In this document: positions 46,951-56,487 of the stretch, in pieces
Numbering within the stretch: the stretch's first letter is position 1
Layout: every line of letters begins with the position of its first letter
Origin: Delia radicum
Lineage: Eukaryota > Arthropoda > Insecta > Diptera > Anthomyiidae
Length of the DNA stretch: 64,000 nucleotides
Assembly: GCA_021234595.1 (NCBI GenBank)
Contig: CM037852.1
Location: forward strand, 140,777,512-140,841,511
Direction of reading: 5' to 3'
Notes under the pieces: model-generated
Told to the model about the DNA's origin: nothing
Database searches by the model: none
Seen by the model: only the letters and a program-made list of their open reading frames with translations
Translations under genes and position numbers: made by a program

Positions 46951-47056
46951 GGCATTTATCCTTGGATTTGCTCGGAAATCGTTTTTTTTTTTCTTTGCTA
47001 AAGTACTAAGTTAAGAAAGAATTTCTTGATATTTTTCATTGCAAGGCAAATTTACA

Positions 47057-47600
47057 TAAAGGGTCCGCCATCTAAGATTTTTTTTCAACTAGTGCTTATT
47101 TCGTGAATGGTAACACTTAGCTCATGTCTGATTTGACAGATAATTAGTTTTATCCTTCCGCTGAACGAATATGGCTGTGTATACGCTTGAACAACGCTGG
47201 GAAATATTGAGACATTACTTTGAAAATCATGGTAATGTTGCAGAATGTGTGCGCCATCAACATCAATTCACCGTCGTTCTCAACAATTGAACATTTCGGA
47301 GACATCATTGAGACGAATTTTGCATACAGATTTTGGTATGACGCCATACAAAGTCCAATTGGTTCAGGAGTTGAAGCCAACTGACCATCCAATGCGTTTT
47401 CGCTTCGCTAAGGTGAAATACAGCTGCACACTAAGCCATTGGTGAAATACTGCTGCACACAATCGATAATGCGCTTAAAAATTGGACCGATCGTGTAGGC
47501 TACTGCATGGCCAGCCGAGGCAGCCATTTGAATGAAATTATTTTCCATTATTAACCGGAAGGATTGTACTTTCAAATAAAAAAAGAAATTTGAGAAAATA
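47057..47600 (+). mobile_element. Tc1/mariner-like element, internally deleted
   Basis: It opens near AAAGGGTCCGCCATCTAAG, continues through a leader to the transposase start at 47171, and after a large internal deletion carries the transposase C-terminus and a short 3' tail. The start resembles ends seen in related insect elements. The inverted right end was not located. Confidence 0.7.
47171..47554 (+). pseudogene. Tc1/mariner-like transposase, deletion derivative
   Basis: From the ATG at 47171 the frame reads MAVYTLEQRWEILRHYFENH and GNVAECVRHQHQ. After one frameshift another frame (47245-47445) reads SQQLNISETSLRRILHTDFG and MTPYKVQLVQELKPTDHPMR. This is the paired helix-turn-helix DNA-binding region. 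The sequence then jumps to a C-terminal piece, IDNALKNWTDRVGYCMASRG followed by SHLNEIIFHY, with its stop at 47552-47554. The whole catalytic domain is gone, including all three acidic motifs. It is the same broad family as the relics at 4759 and 17886. Confidence 0.88.
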
Positions 47601-48836
47601 TTTATAAAGGTTGAGGTTAAAAGATTTTTCATTCTAATTTCGACCAATTTGTGAAAAACTGCTGAACCGTATTGAAATTGTATTACAAATTTATGTTGTG
47701 CATTAAATGGTATTTGCTTTGCAATTTGATTAACCAAATTCGTTTGATTGTAAATCGAGATATAGTCAATATAGTCAAATTACTCAAAATTAAAAATATT
47801 AAAATATTTTAAAAAACTACTACATAACAAATTTTGTTAATGCTATTTTCGGTTGTTTGTAGTCCTAAATACATAATAAAAAAATAGTCGCATTAAATTT
47901 GTGAACTAGTGTTATTACTAACTACATACATAAGATCCATCTAAAGCTGTTGTGGCAATTTAAATTGGTCTTTATATTGATAACTCGTAACTATATGTCT
48001 TGTATATTGTGATGATTCATCAATAATGTTTTAACCATCAAGTGGTTGGTATTTGGGTTTATCTTTTTTTTTTCAAAACCCATCACTAAAGGTATTCAAG
48101 GCTCATTGATTTCTACAGGCTTGTCATGTGGTAATGTTAGCATGGTAAAATATAATAGAAAGTGTGGTTAACTAACCTGATATACAGAGTCGGAGTGTTG
48201 GGATATTTATGTTTAAAGTTTTATTAGTATATATTGTATATTTATTTTTAATATATTTTACATTATTTTTTATTTTCATTTTCATTTGCATTTTTTTAAT
48301 TTCCTACCACTTTTGCCACAGTTTTTGGTTATGTTATATCCACTATAACGATTTAAAAAGTATTCTTTTCAAACCTCAAAAGCCACATACGCATACATGA
48401 ATAGTATAAGTTTTAATATCAATAAAAGTTAAATATTTTATTATGTACAAGTTTTTGTGTTTGTGCTGATATTTAAAACTTAACTAAAATATATGCTTAA
48501 TACTATAATTTAATTAAGTTGTTAAATTTGCAGAACATAAAAATATATTATTATTTGATAATTGCATAAATATAGATGGATGCCAATTGATTCTCATTAA
48601 ATTTATAAAAATCAATATATGAATTCTACACAGAAAAAAGTTCATAAATACAAGACATTTTTCATAAACTGTATGAATCAAACATGCAGTTCTTAACCAA
48701 TTTTTTTTTTTTTACAATGAATGACGTTGTTTCTACATAGTATGAACAAGTTCATTAGGTTTATTTTTTTATAATTAATAAATTTTTCCTTAGAATAATG
48801 AATTAACCACCAAAACTTTCAACGAGTCTAGATTTT
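47601..48836. other. AT-rich stretch, nothing recognised
   Basis: An open frame at 48209-48400 is a Phe/Ile/Leu run from T-rich DNA and was not accepted as a gene. ATGAA-rich text at 48630-48800, following ACACAGAAAAAAGTTCATAA, is a weak relative of the repeats near 28.0 and 59.0 kb. Confidence 0.5.
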
Positions 48837-48840
48837 TTAA

Positions 48841-49736
48841 CCCTTTCACTACCGTTGTACACAACAGTGTACACATTTTTTAAAAAATATGAAAAATTTG
48901 ATAGTGCAATAAGACTTTTGGTTTAAATATGTTCATTAGGATATTGGTCATTGAAAAAAAAAAATAATATACATAAACTAAATATAGTCGCGATATTCAT
49001 TAACAGTGGCATCTTTTTTAATCAGCCTTTATCTCCTAAAAATGGGCGTTTGATGTATCTTCTAAAATCTCGAAATTTGTCATGTAGCTTTATCAGTTGA
49101 CTACACTCAGGCAACTTCTGCTTTAAAAATATGTAGTTGTTTGGATTGTAATACAGTTTCTTTATTTTTAATGTAAATGTCAGTCATTTATAGAACAAAT
49201 TTAAGTTGAACTAACCTTGTAGTTCATTTAAAAAAACAAACCACATCAAATTACTCTTTTATTATTTTACATTATTTTTTTACAGTTGTTATTTAAAAAA
49301 ATAAAAAAATATAAAAATAAATGTTATTATTATTGTTATATTATTGTTATTATTATTTATTACTAACATATGTAGTTCATTTTTACTGCAATTGTTAGTA
49401 ATTGTTTGAACAGTAAAAACAAATAGCAAATGTTAGTTGAATTTAATGAAGTGAAATTTCATTTGCATTTGACTACAATTGCTGTGGTCTTTACCTACAT
49501 AATATCCTTAGTGTAGAAAAAAATCAAACAAATAATTTTTGGATATTCGAATGTTTTAGTGGTAAAAATATGCTAAGAAGTTTCAAAAATTCGATTTTGG
49601 AACCCACTTTTTGTTGTGTACTAGGGGGAGGGGGCAGACACTTCAAGCTTTTTCTTTCTCATTTAAGGAGACAAAAATAAGAATCTGAAGGCCAAATAGA
49701 AATATATCCACAAACAAAAAGTCGGTGCTGAAAGGG
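48841..49736. mobile_element. piggyBac-type MITE with a nested M3 insertion
   Basis: The ends are CCCTTTCACTACCGTTGTAC and ...GTCGGTGCTGAAAGGG, flanked by TTAA on both sides (48837-48840, 49737-49740). TTAA plus a CCC/GGG-type terminus is the piggyBac signature. Both ends closely match those of the element at 51657-53216. The interior is non-coding and is interrupted by the M3 copy at 49102-49515, so the true element is about 480 bp. Confidence 0.88.
49102..49515 (-). mobile_element. M3 MITE, copy 5 (nested)
   Basis: It is bounded by TACACTCAGGCAACTTCTGC and CATAATATCCTTAGTGTA. It lies inside the piggyBac-type MITE, so it inserted later. All internal landmarks of the family are present on the minus strand. 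Confidence 0.88.
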
Positions 49737-49792
49737 TTAAAAATTCTGCATTTATAGAACAGTTTTAATATATAAAGTTCTTAATATATACC

Positions 49793-50175
49793 TACACTCA
49801 AAAGAATTTTTCCATAGAAGTTCAGCAGTTATTCGAAAATTTAATCGTTAAAGTTGTTTCAATGAAATATGCAGTAAAATTTACAAAGAAATATATTTTA
49901 ACTTTCTGTCTGTTATTCAATAAACAAAATAAACAAAAAACGGACTTTCGGTAATAGTTCAAATATTCAGTTACAATTTTCTATTTAAAACTAAAAGTTG
50001 TTATATTATTATGAGTATTGAAATAAACTAAAACGATCTATTGTTTTTATCGATTTTGTCAATTAAATTTTCAACAGTTGAAAATAAACTAAAAAAATTC
50101 AATTCTTTTAACTTATTTTAAATAAACTTCATGTGTTTTTTCAGTAGTCTTTACGGAAAAAATATTGTGAGAGTA
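49793..50175 (+). mobile_element. TACACTCA MITE, uninterrupted copy
   Basis: It begins TACACTCAAAAGAATTTTTC and ends GGAAAAAATATTGTGAGAGT and A. It aligns end to end with 41676-42728 minus that copy's two inserts, and is therefore the empty-site reference for them. Confidence 0.88.
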
Positions 50176-50276
50176 TATTCGATTTCACAAAAATAAAAAC
50201 AAATTTAGTTAAAAAAAAAAGTAATGCACTGATCCCGAAGCGTTTGGTACTACATTGAGAAACGAATTCCATTACC

Positions 50277-50463
50277 TTATGAGGAACACATACGACCAAC
50301 TGTTGACTTTCTTTTCCTGCTTTCGGTTATGGTGATATTGAGATATGCCTTGTTGTACATGTCGTTGAAGACTAAACTGGTCCTTAATTTCACAAATATG
50401 AGTTGAACACAGTCCGCTTCCATTTTTCTTGATTGTATATGTGTGTGGTAAAAACTTAAAACG
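50277..50463 (-). CDS. Candidate coding exon of unknown gene
   Basis: This patch is visibly GC-richer than its surroundings and lies outside recognised repeats. Two minus-strand readings are open. One starts at an ATG in a good context (complement of 50421-50423) and encodes 48 residues: MEADCVQLIFVKLRTSLVFN, then DMYNKAYLNITITESRKRKS and a short tail. The other runs from an acceptor (TTTAG, ending at 50464) to a GTATGT donor at 50288-50293. It reads KKNGSGLCSTHICEIKDQFS and then LQRHVQQGISQYHHNRKQEK. An upstream donor GTATGTAAG near 50525 would give an intron of about 60 bp in phase with the second reading. No family is recognised; it could also be a repeat fragment. Confidence 0.35.
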
Positions 50464-51411
50464 CTAAAGATAAAATGTACTGCAATATATAAAACTAGTT
50501 ATAGAACAATTTTTCACTTACATACCATTTCGTATTTGCTGCTAAAATATTTGCATTTTAGGGCTTTCAGTATTTGTTTGAAAAAAGAAAATAAAAATGT
50601 ATGACAATAAAACAACAAACTTGTAATTTCTTAAATTTCAAAACAAACAAAAAAAAAATTCATAATTGGAAGTAATTTGTTCATACATACATATATGTAA
50701 ATAAACTCATAATAAGAAAAACAATTCATACTATTTAGGAACAAATTTTTTTCTATGTATTTCAAACCGAACAATTTTTTACATCCTGATTTTTATTTGC
50801 TTTTAAATTTGGCAAACCTGCTCTTATTTAAAAAATATTCCACACATGAGTCATTCCAAATATTTTCGATATGGTCTTCGGATATGTGAAAATAAACACT
50901 TCGATATTCAATGTTCACACTATATAAACGCAGTATGAAATTTTTCCAATGTCGGTGTAATTCGCGTTGAATAGCGGCTCAAAGTTCGATAATTTTATTA
51001 AAACTGAGAGAAATAACTTATGTTAAAAATAATATAAATATATAAAATTCATAGCTTGTATGAAATATTTTCGTTGATATTTAATAATTTACACTTTTAA
51101 TGATTATTTAGCATAGCATTAATTTGGTGGTTATTGAGAAATTATCATTCGTTGATATTATTTATTAGATCTGGTTTTATAGGATCTATAAAATATTTTT
51201 ATAACAAAAGTTCGAAAAGTTCGAAAGTTCGAAAGTAAACATCACAGGCTGTTCTGCAAAAGCGATGACAGATTTTTATTAAACTCAGCCTGATTCAGCA
51301 AATTTTCGTTACTTAGAATACTATGACATGTAAGAAAGAAATCTAACAAGAAAGGTTTTCCGGGGGCCACCCACCAATGTAGCACGGTGGGGAAATTCTA
51401 TTATTTCTCAA
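50464..51411. other. Mixed stretch, nothing recognised
   Basis: A TATATAAA at about 50922 could be a promoter element, but no adjacent transcript is supported. GTTCGAAA tandem words occur at about 51208-51232. Confidence 0.4.
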
Positions 51412-51650
51412 CAAATTTGCTAGAGCTCATAATTTTTGACGAATTCGAAAAAGATAATATTTGAAAAGTAGCTGATTAGATTTCAGATCGAAAATTACAA
51501 ATTTTTAAAATAAAACGTGTAACATCGTCAAAACGATAACAGTTTAGGTCTCGTTTTGAACAAAACTATATCGTTTTTCTTAGAGAATCTGTTCCCTGGA
51601 ATTTAGTGACCAACTATTCAAATTCGTCAAAAACTGTTAGCTCTAGGCAA
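51412..51650. repeat. Short inverted-repeat pair next to the piggyBac element
   Basis: CAAATTTGCTAGAGCTCATA followed by TTTTTGACGAATTCGAA at the left is mirrored by TTCAAATTCGTCAAAAAC and GTTAGCTCTAGGCAAA at the right. This is compatible with a small MITE whose right end sits three bases from the piggyBac TTAA. No clear target duplication was seen. Confidence 0.5.
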
Positions 51651-51656
51651 ACTTAA

Positions 51657-53216
51657 CCCTTTCACTACCCTTGTACACTACAGTTTACACATCTTTGACA
51701 AATAATTAAAATATGACCGAATAAAATATTTACTAATTTTTGTGTACAAATATATTTATTGGGATGTTATCTAAGCTATAAATTTTTTTTTGGGGAGGAA
51801 AAATACATATGGGTTGTTTCTATTCGCGATATTTCATGCCAATATTTGCTATTTTCGGATTTTTGAGAGTTTTATCATTTTGGAGCTTTAATAACTTCTC
51901 TAGAATAATTTTTAGGTACTTCAAATAATTTTTTTATTAAAGCAGATACTTCAACGATCATTTTAGTTTTATTTGAAAAAAATTGAGCGATCGGTTGGGT
52001 CTCGGCAATAGTTAAAAGTTGTGTACACTGTAGTGTACATTGGTAGTCAACGGTTGTTACTCAATATGTTAAGCATAGCTCTATATTTTGTGCATGGAGT
52101 TTAAAAGGTCGTTTGTGTTAAAGTACCTGGTACTTGTGTTATTTTTTTTGAGAATTCCGCGGTTGTATTTTTTAGTAAAAGGTATTATTACAGACTAAAA
52201 CAGATGCGACAGTAGGGTTTTATAACACATAATGGGGAACAACAATTTTAGTGAAAGACAGAGCGATTTTCAGCTAGTTTTAACTTAATATAGCAAACAC
52301 TTTATGACATCTTTTTTTCTTTAGGCGCGTTATATTAGTTTATTATTTCTAGCACAAAAAGTAGAACAAATGAAAAAATTAAAGTTTTTGTAAACGATTA
52401 TTTGTTTGACATTTGAAACAAGTTTCGGGTCTATTTATTCTGTGTCATTATTTTACCACCAAAATACAACTCCGTTACAAGTATTCATTATTATAAGCAT
52501 GGTTCAAAAAAGTATTGAGTAGTAAAAAGTAACCGAAAAGATGCAGCCATGGCAGGTGTTCAATCCAAAGACGAAATTGATCTCATAAACTTTAGAATGC
52601 AGGTGTGCAATACATTGGTTTTACTAGAAAAACCCTCTGTCAGAAGAGTTGGTCGTCCATCAAATAATCCGTTTTCTGAAGTCAATCAGGATGACAAGAG
52701 ACGTTTTACGGCTCCTGTAAGAGACATTCGCTTGGATGGAGTTGGTCACTTTCCCATGTTTCATGATTCTACAGCACCAGGACGTTTGCAAACTTCCAAG
52801 TTGCACAAAAAGAACGTACATTCAATGCGTAAAATGTAAAGCGCACTTATGTATACAACGTAACAACAACTGTTTCCTCACTTATCACTCACCATAAATT
52901 TTGTATTTATATTTTTTTTAACTTTTCGTGAATTAAAATATTCTTTTTTTAATAAATATTTGTAAAAAAATAATAATTTGCGTTTTTTTTTATTTTCAAA
53001 TTGCATATTGAACAGTAAGTATCAAGTACTATAGAGTAATAGAGCTCTGCAACCGTTGACTACCAATGTACATTGTAGTGTACAAGTTATTTCGGTATAA
53101 AGGGGAAGGGGTAAAATTGTTTCTTTAACTTTTTAAGGATATTTTTAGGGTCCCAAAAATAAATCATAAGTCAAAAAAATTATTTTGCCACACACAAAAA
53201 GTCAGTAGTGAAAGGG
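51657..53216 (+). mobile_element. piggyBac-like element, internally deleted
   Basis: The element is bounded by CCCTTTCACTACCCTTGTAC and ...GTCAGTAGTGAAAGGG with TTAA on both sides (51653-51656, 53217-53220). A second, inner pair of inverted repeats (52021-52055 and 53050-53085) shares GTACATTGGTAGTCAACGG and resembles the terminal CACTACC...TGTACACTACAG sequence. At 1,560 bp it is shorter than intact piggyBac-type elements (about 2.4 kb), and it encodes only the transposase C-terminus. Confidence 0.9.
52549..52897 (+). pseudogene. piggyBac-like transposase, C-terminal relic with frameshift
   Basis: The frame from 52549 reads QSKDEIDLINFRMQVCNTLV, then RRVGRPSNNPFSE and VRDIRLDGVGHFPMFHDS. 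This is the end of the catalytic region's tail and the linker of piggyBac-type transposases. At about 52785-52787 (CGTTTGC) one surplus base shifts the frame. In the next frame the sequence continues with the family's C-terminal Cys-rich zinc-binding domain: spacing Cys-x4-Cys, then YIQCVKCKAHLCI and NNNCF, to a stop at 52895-52897. A stop upstream (near 52516) and the missing catalytic core confirm it is dead. The first-frame stop at 52837-52839 is therefore not the true end. Confidence 0.88.
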
Positions 53217-53220
53217 TTAA

Positions 53221-53998
53221 TAACAAAAAAATTATTTATATCAAAGTTTTGGTTAATTCTGTTTAAAAGAAAGTCAAAATTTTTATAGAAAAAAATTTGA
53301 AATTTTTCATTGATTTAATGATTTTTTTTTTTGAAATTATAAAAAATTAAAAAAATACCAATATTAATGAACTTTCATTCAGTTAATGAAATTTTTCATT
53401 AAACCAATGAATCGATTTTAATGAAATCGTTTCATTAATACTATGAAGGAAAATTCTATCAGTGTATCACTTACTAGTATCTGTAATTCATTGAGAGCGG
53501 AAAACGCCAATCGGGTTCAATCTCCTTGTAAGTAGAGTTCCTCTTAAAGTGCTGTTATAAAAATGTAATACACATTTTTTTTCAAATCACTTAGTTTGAA
53601 TATATATTGTTCAATCATCATTAATGTCATTTGATGAAACTAATGAACAAAAACTTGGTTGAACATTTTTCTTTATTTCTATAATATTCAAAAAACATTT
53701 TTTTTTCTATAATGCATCATTGATTTTTAAGTACATACAACATGAAATAGACATTATTGAATAAAGTTTTGATGTGTTTGAAAAATGAAATTGATGAGAT
53801 TTTTTTATCTTTTAAAATTAAGTTGTTTTGAAGAAAAAAAGAAAGATTAATGAATATTTCTAAAGAATAAAACAAACAACAGCCATAAGATGAAGATGCA
53901 AAATATTTTTTTAATTTAAAACATTAAATAATTTAAAGTAGAAAAAAAAATCGTATATGTTTTTTAATCTTATAATGTTTATTTTATTAATATTTTTT
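53221..53998. other. AT-rich stretch with ATGAAA repeats
   Basis: Bases 53370-53465 are rich in TTAATGAAA words and end AAGGAAAATTCTATCAGTGT, similar to the end of the 58690-59245 block. No gene was seen. Confidence 0.5.
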
Positions 53999-53999
53999 T

Positions 54000-54290
54000 A
54001 TACACATTAGGATGTCCATTAAAATAACGATTTGTCGATTTGCGTTACTTACACCCACCAGTTTCAATGAAAATGGTTCCAAATGAAAAAAAAAAAAAAA
54101 ATAATAATAATAATAAACGTTAACTCGTGCCGAAAGTCGGCAAAAATTACATATTTTGGAAAAAGTCGGTGCTATAATTACAAATTCACAAACTTCGAAG
54201 AATCAAAAAATTTTTTTTTTTTTTTATAATTTATTTATTCACTAAATATACTCAAAATTATACAGATATGGAATTATGACTTCATCGGAT
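54000..54290 (+). repeat. Repeat with ACATTAGGATGTCC end
   Basis: The block opens ACACATTAGGATGTCCATTA and closes AAATATACTCAAAATTATAC, CAGATATGGAATTATGACTT. The reversed block 60805-61030 has the same two ends (AGTCAGAGTTCCATATCCGA, and GGGACATCCTAATACACATA). The middles differ, so internal deletion or decay is likely. Confidence 0.6.
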
Positions 54291-54654
54291 ATCAGCACAT
54301 TAGCCTGGAATCCAAAATGAACAAAGTCTTTTTTTAAAATTAATTCTAAAGATTCTTTAAAATGCCTAATTTGGAGATGTCGGTTGATATTTTTATAATA
54401 TAATAGTTGGTGATTGGAGTTGGTGTGTGGACAACTTATTTCCAGGACATTTTATGAAAATCGCTTTTTTTTTGTAAAAATTTTAGCAAAATTTAAATGT
54501 ATTTATCAAAGTTTGCATAATTTTCGGAAAAATAGCAATTTAATTTTTTTATAAAAAAATTATCTTTACTTTTGTCTAAAAAAATCTTTAACCCTTAGTG
54601 GCCTGGAGACAAAAAATATCTATGTAACTTAATTTTTATTATGACTACACCCCA
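54291..54654. other. AT-rich stretch, nothing recognised
   Basis: No gene was seen. The phrase TTTAACCCTTAGTGGCCTGG near 54590 resembles TTTAACCCTTATTGACTGGG near 58329. Confidence 0.4.
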
Positions 54655-54770
54655 AAAAAAAAGTTGGCAAATTTTAGCAAAAAATGTTGTTGAGTCAGCT
54701 AAATTCTAGATAGAAGGGTGCTTGAAAAAAATTTCTAATGTCAGCCAAATATTTATAAACAACAAAATTA
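54655..54770 (-). mobile_element. T1 element, diverged terminal scrap h
   Basis: CCCAAAAAAAAAGTTGGCAA, a TTTTAGCAAAAAATG segment and GAGTCAGCTAAATTCTAG, followed by AGGGTGCTTG, parallel the reversed 3' end of T1. It is strongly diverged. Confidence 0.5.
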
Positions 54771-54772
54771 GT

Positions 54773-55007
54773 ACACACAGAGAAAAATTTAGCTTTTTGC
54801 CAACTGAAACACAAATTCGGTTATTACGAATTTCAGACGGTTGGCACAACTTAGCATTAGTTTTCACTACAAAGTTCGTTTATTTCAACTAAATTTTGTT
54901 TGTCACACCCAAAATATTCTGAAATGTAATGTAAATTACGTTGAACTAACAGAATTTATAAGTTGTTACCACTTTTCAATTTGGTTGGCACTATATTTAT
55001 CTGTATG
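54773..55007 (+). mobile_element. M4 MITE, copy 5
   Basis: It begins ACACACAGAGAAAAATTTAG and ends near CTATATTTATCTGTATGTA. It retains TTTGCCAACTGAAAC and GTCACACCCAAAATATTCTG. Confidence 0.83.
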
Positions 55008-55095
55008 TATATACAGCAAACGTGTTGCTAATCCTTAGTCGATTAAAAAATTAAAAAATCCGTGCTAAAAGTTAGTAAAATCAATAGTAGATAAT

Positions 55096-55557
55096 CCCTA
55101 TGGGGAAAGGGGCCGGTTCTGCGTGTGCCACAGGATCGGTCCCTTCGGTCCAGAGACCGATCCTCTGCTAAACCCTACCCTATGTAAACAACTGGCAACT
55201 TTAACATTGGCTTGTCATAGGAGGGAGTCATTTGTCCTGCTTTAAACCTCATAGTGGCATGCCACAGGACTAACCACAGATGGGCATACTACAAGACTGT
55301 CGCAAAAGGGCCATGTCGTATAAAATAAATGAAAACTAAACAGCTTCCAATGGGTAAAATTCTGGCCAACTGGCTTTTTCGTGTTAATAAGCATTCTGGT
55401 TAAGTGGTATGTCCTCCCTTTACCAGTCACATTATTGGTAATTTTGGGACAATTGACACTGTTTAACCCACTTCAGTATTAAATTATACAAGTCCTGTGA
55501 TAAGTCCTTCTTTAACCAGTCACTTTTAGGTTAATTGACTCCTCATTCCCCATAGGG
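55096..55557. mobile_element. MITE-like element with CCCTATGGGGAA ends
   Basis: The left end CCCTATGGGGAA is exactly inverted at the right, TTCCCCATAGGG. The 462-bp interior is GC-richer than the flanks and has a hairpin near its left end (55132-55163, AGGATCGGTC...GACCGATCCT). It also has spaced words such as CCAGTCAC and GTCCT. Target duplication is unclear. No coding frame was accepted. Confidence 0.7.
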
Positions 55558-55561
55558 AAAT

Positions 55562-55566
<5 letters not shown>

Positions 55567-55604
<38 letters not shown>

Positions 55605-56006
55605 CACAGCGCATAGTCTAGAGACTTTATTCGTTCCCCCGCATAGTTTAGGGACATTTGCTTACTTTGGGGACTGTCCCCAAAGTTTTCGCGCCTTTTC
55701 ACACATCTAGCGTTTAAGATGAGGACAATTTTATCTATACACCGCATATTCCGGCGACAATTTTGGGCCTGTCCCTAAAGTATGCGCTGTGCATACATAT
55801 ATATATATATATGTATGCACAGCGCATACTCTAGAGACATTTATTCGTTCCCACGCATAGTTTAGGGACATTTGCTTACTTTGGGGACTGTCCCCAAAGT
55901 TTTCGCGCCTTTTCATACATCTAGCGTTTAAGACGAGGACAATTTTTTCGATACACCGCATATTTTCGGGTACAATTTTGGCCATGTCCCTAAAGTATGC
56001 GCTACG

Positions 56007-56068
<62 letters not shown>

Positions 56069-56460
56069 CACCGCATACTCTAGAGACATTTATTCATTCC
56101 CCCGCATAGTTAAGGGACATTTGCTTACTTTGGGGACTGTCCCCAAAATTTTGGCGCCTTTTCATACATCTAGCGTTTAAGATGAGGACAATTTTTTCTA
56201 TACACCGCATATTCCGGCGACAATTTTGGGCGTGTCCCTAAACTATGCGCTGTGCATACTTTAGGGACACGCCCAAAATTGTCGCCGAAATATGCGGTGT
56301 ATAGACAAAATTGTCCTCATCTTATACGCTAGATGTATGAAAAGGCGCGAAAACTTTGGGGACAGTCCCCAAAGTAAGCAAATGTCCCTAAACTATGCGG
56401 GGGAACGAATAAATGTCTCTAGACTATGCGCTGTGCATACATATATATATATATATATAT
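55567..56460. repeat. Cluster of four palindrome-ended units on (TA)n
   Basis: Units at 55600-55796, 55813-56011 and 56062-56259 are direct repeats; a fourth at about 56244-56440 is inverted. Each unit opens GTATGCACAGCGCATA(C/G)T (variants) and closes TATGCGCTGTGCATAC. Blocks of TATATA of 16 to 50 bases separate them, except that units three and four share one terminus. Each unit contains TTTGGGGACTGTCCCCAAA and an ACACCGCATATT(C/T)CGG segment. Open frames here simply follow the repeat. The element seems to enter TA-rich sites or to carry the TA tract with it. Confidence 0.9.
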
Positions 56461-56487
56461 ACAAATAATAATATAATATATAAATAT

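Noticed and set aside
48209..48400. Small membrane protein
   Set aside because: The Phe/Ile/Leu run arises from T-rich DNA. No conserved context or repeat of the frame was seen.
50915..50945. TATA-box promoter
   Set aside because: TATATAAA is expected by chance in this composition, and no downstream coding sequence supports it.
55526..56009. Two similar 73-92 residue proteins
   Set aside because: They are frames within the palindromic repeat units and the (TA)n tract, including IYIYIY runs. Similarity reflects DNA duplication.
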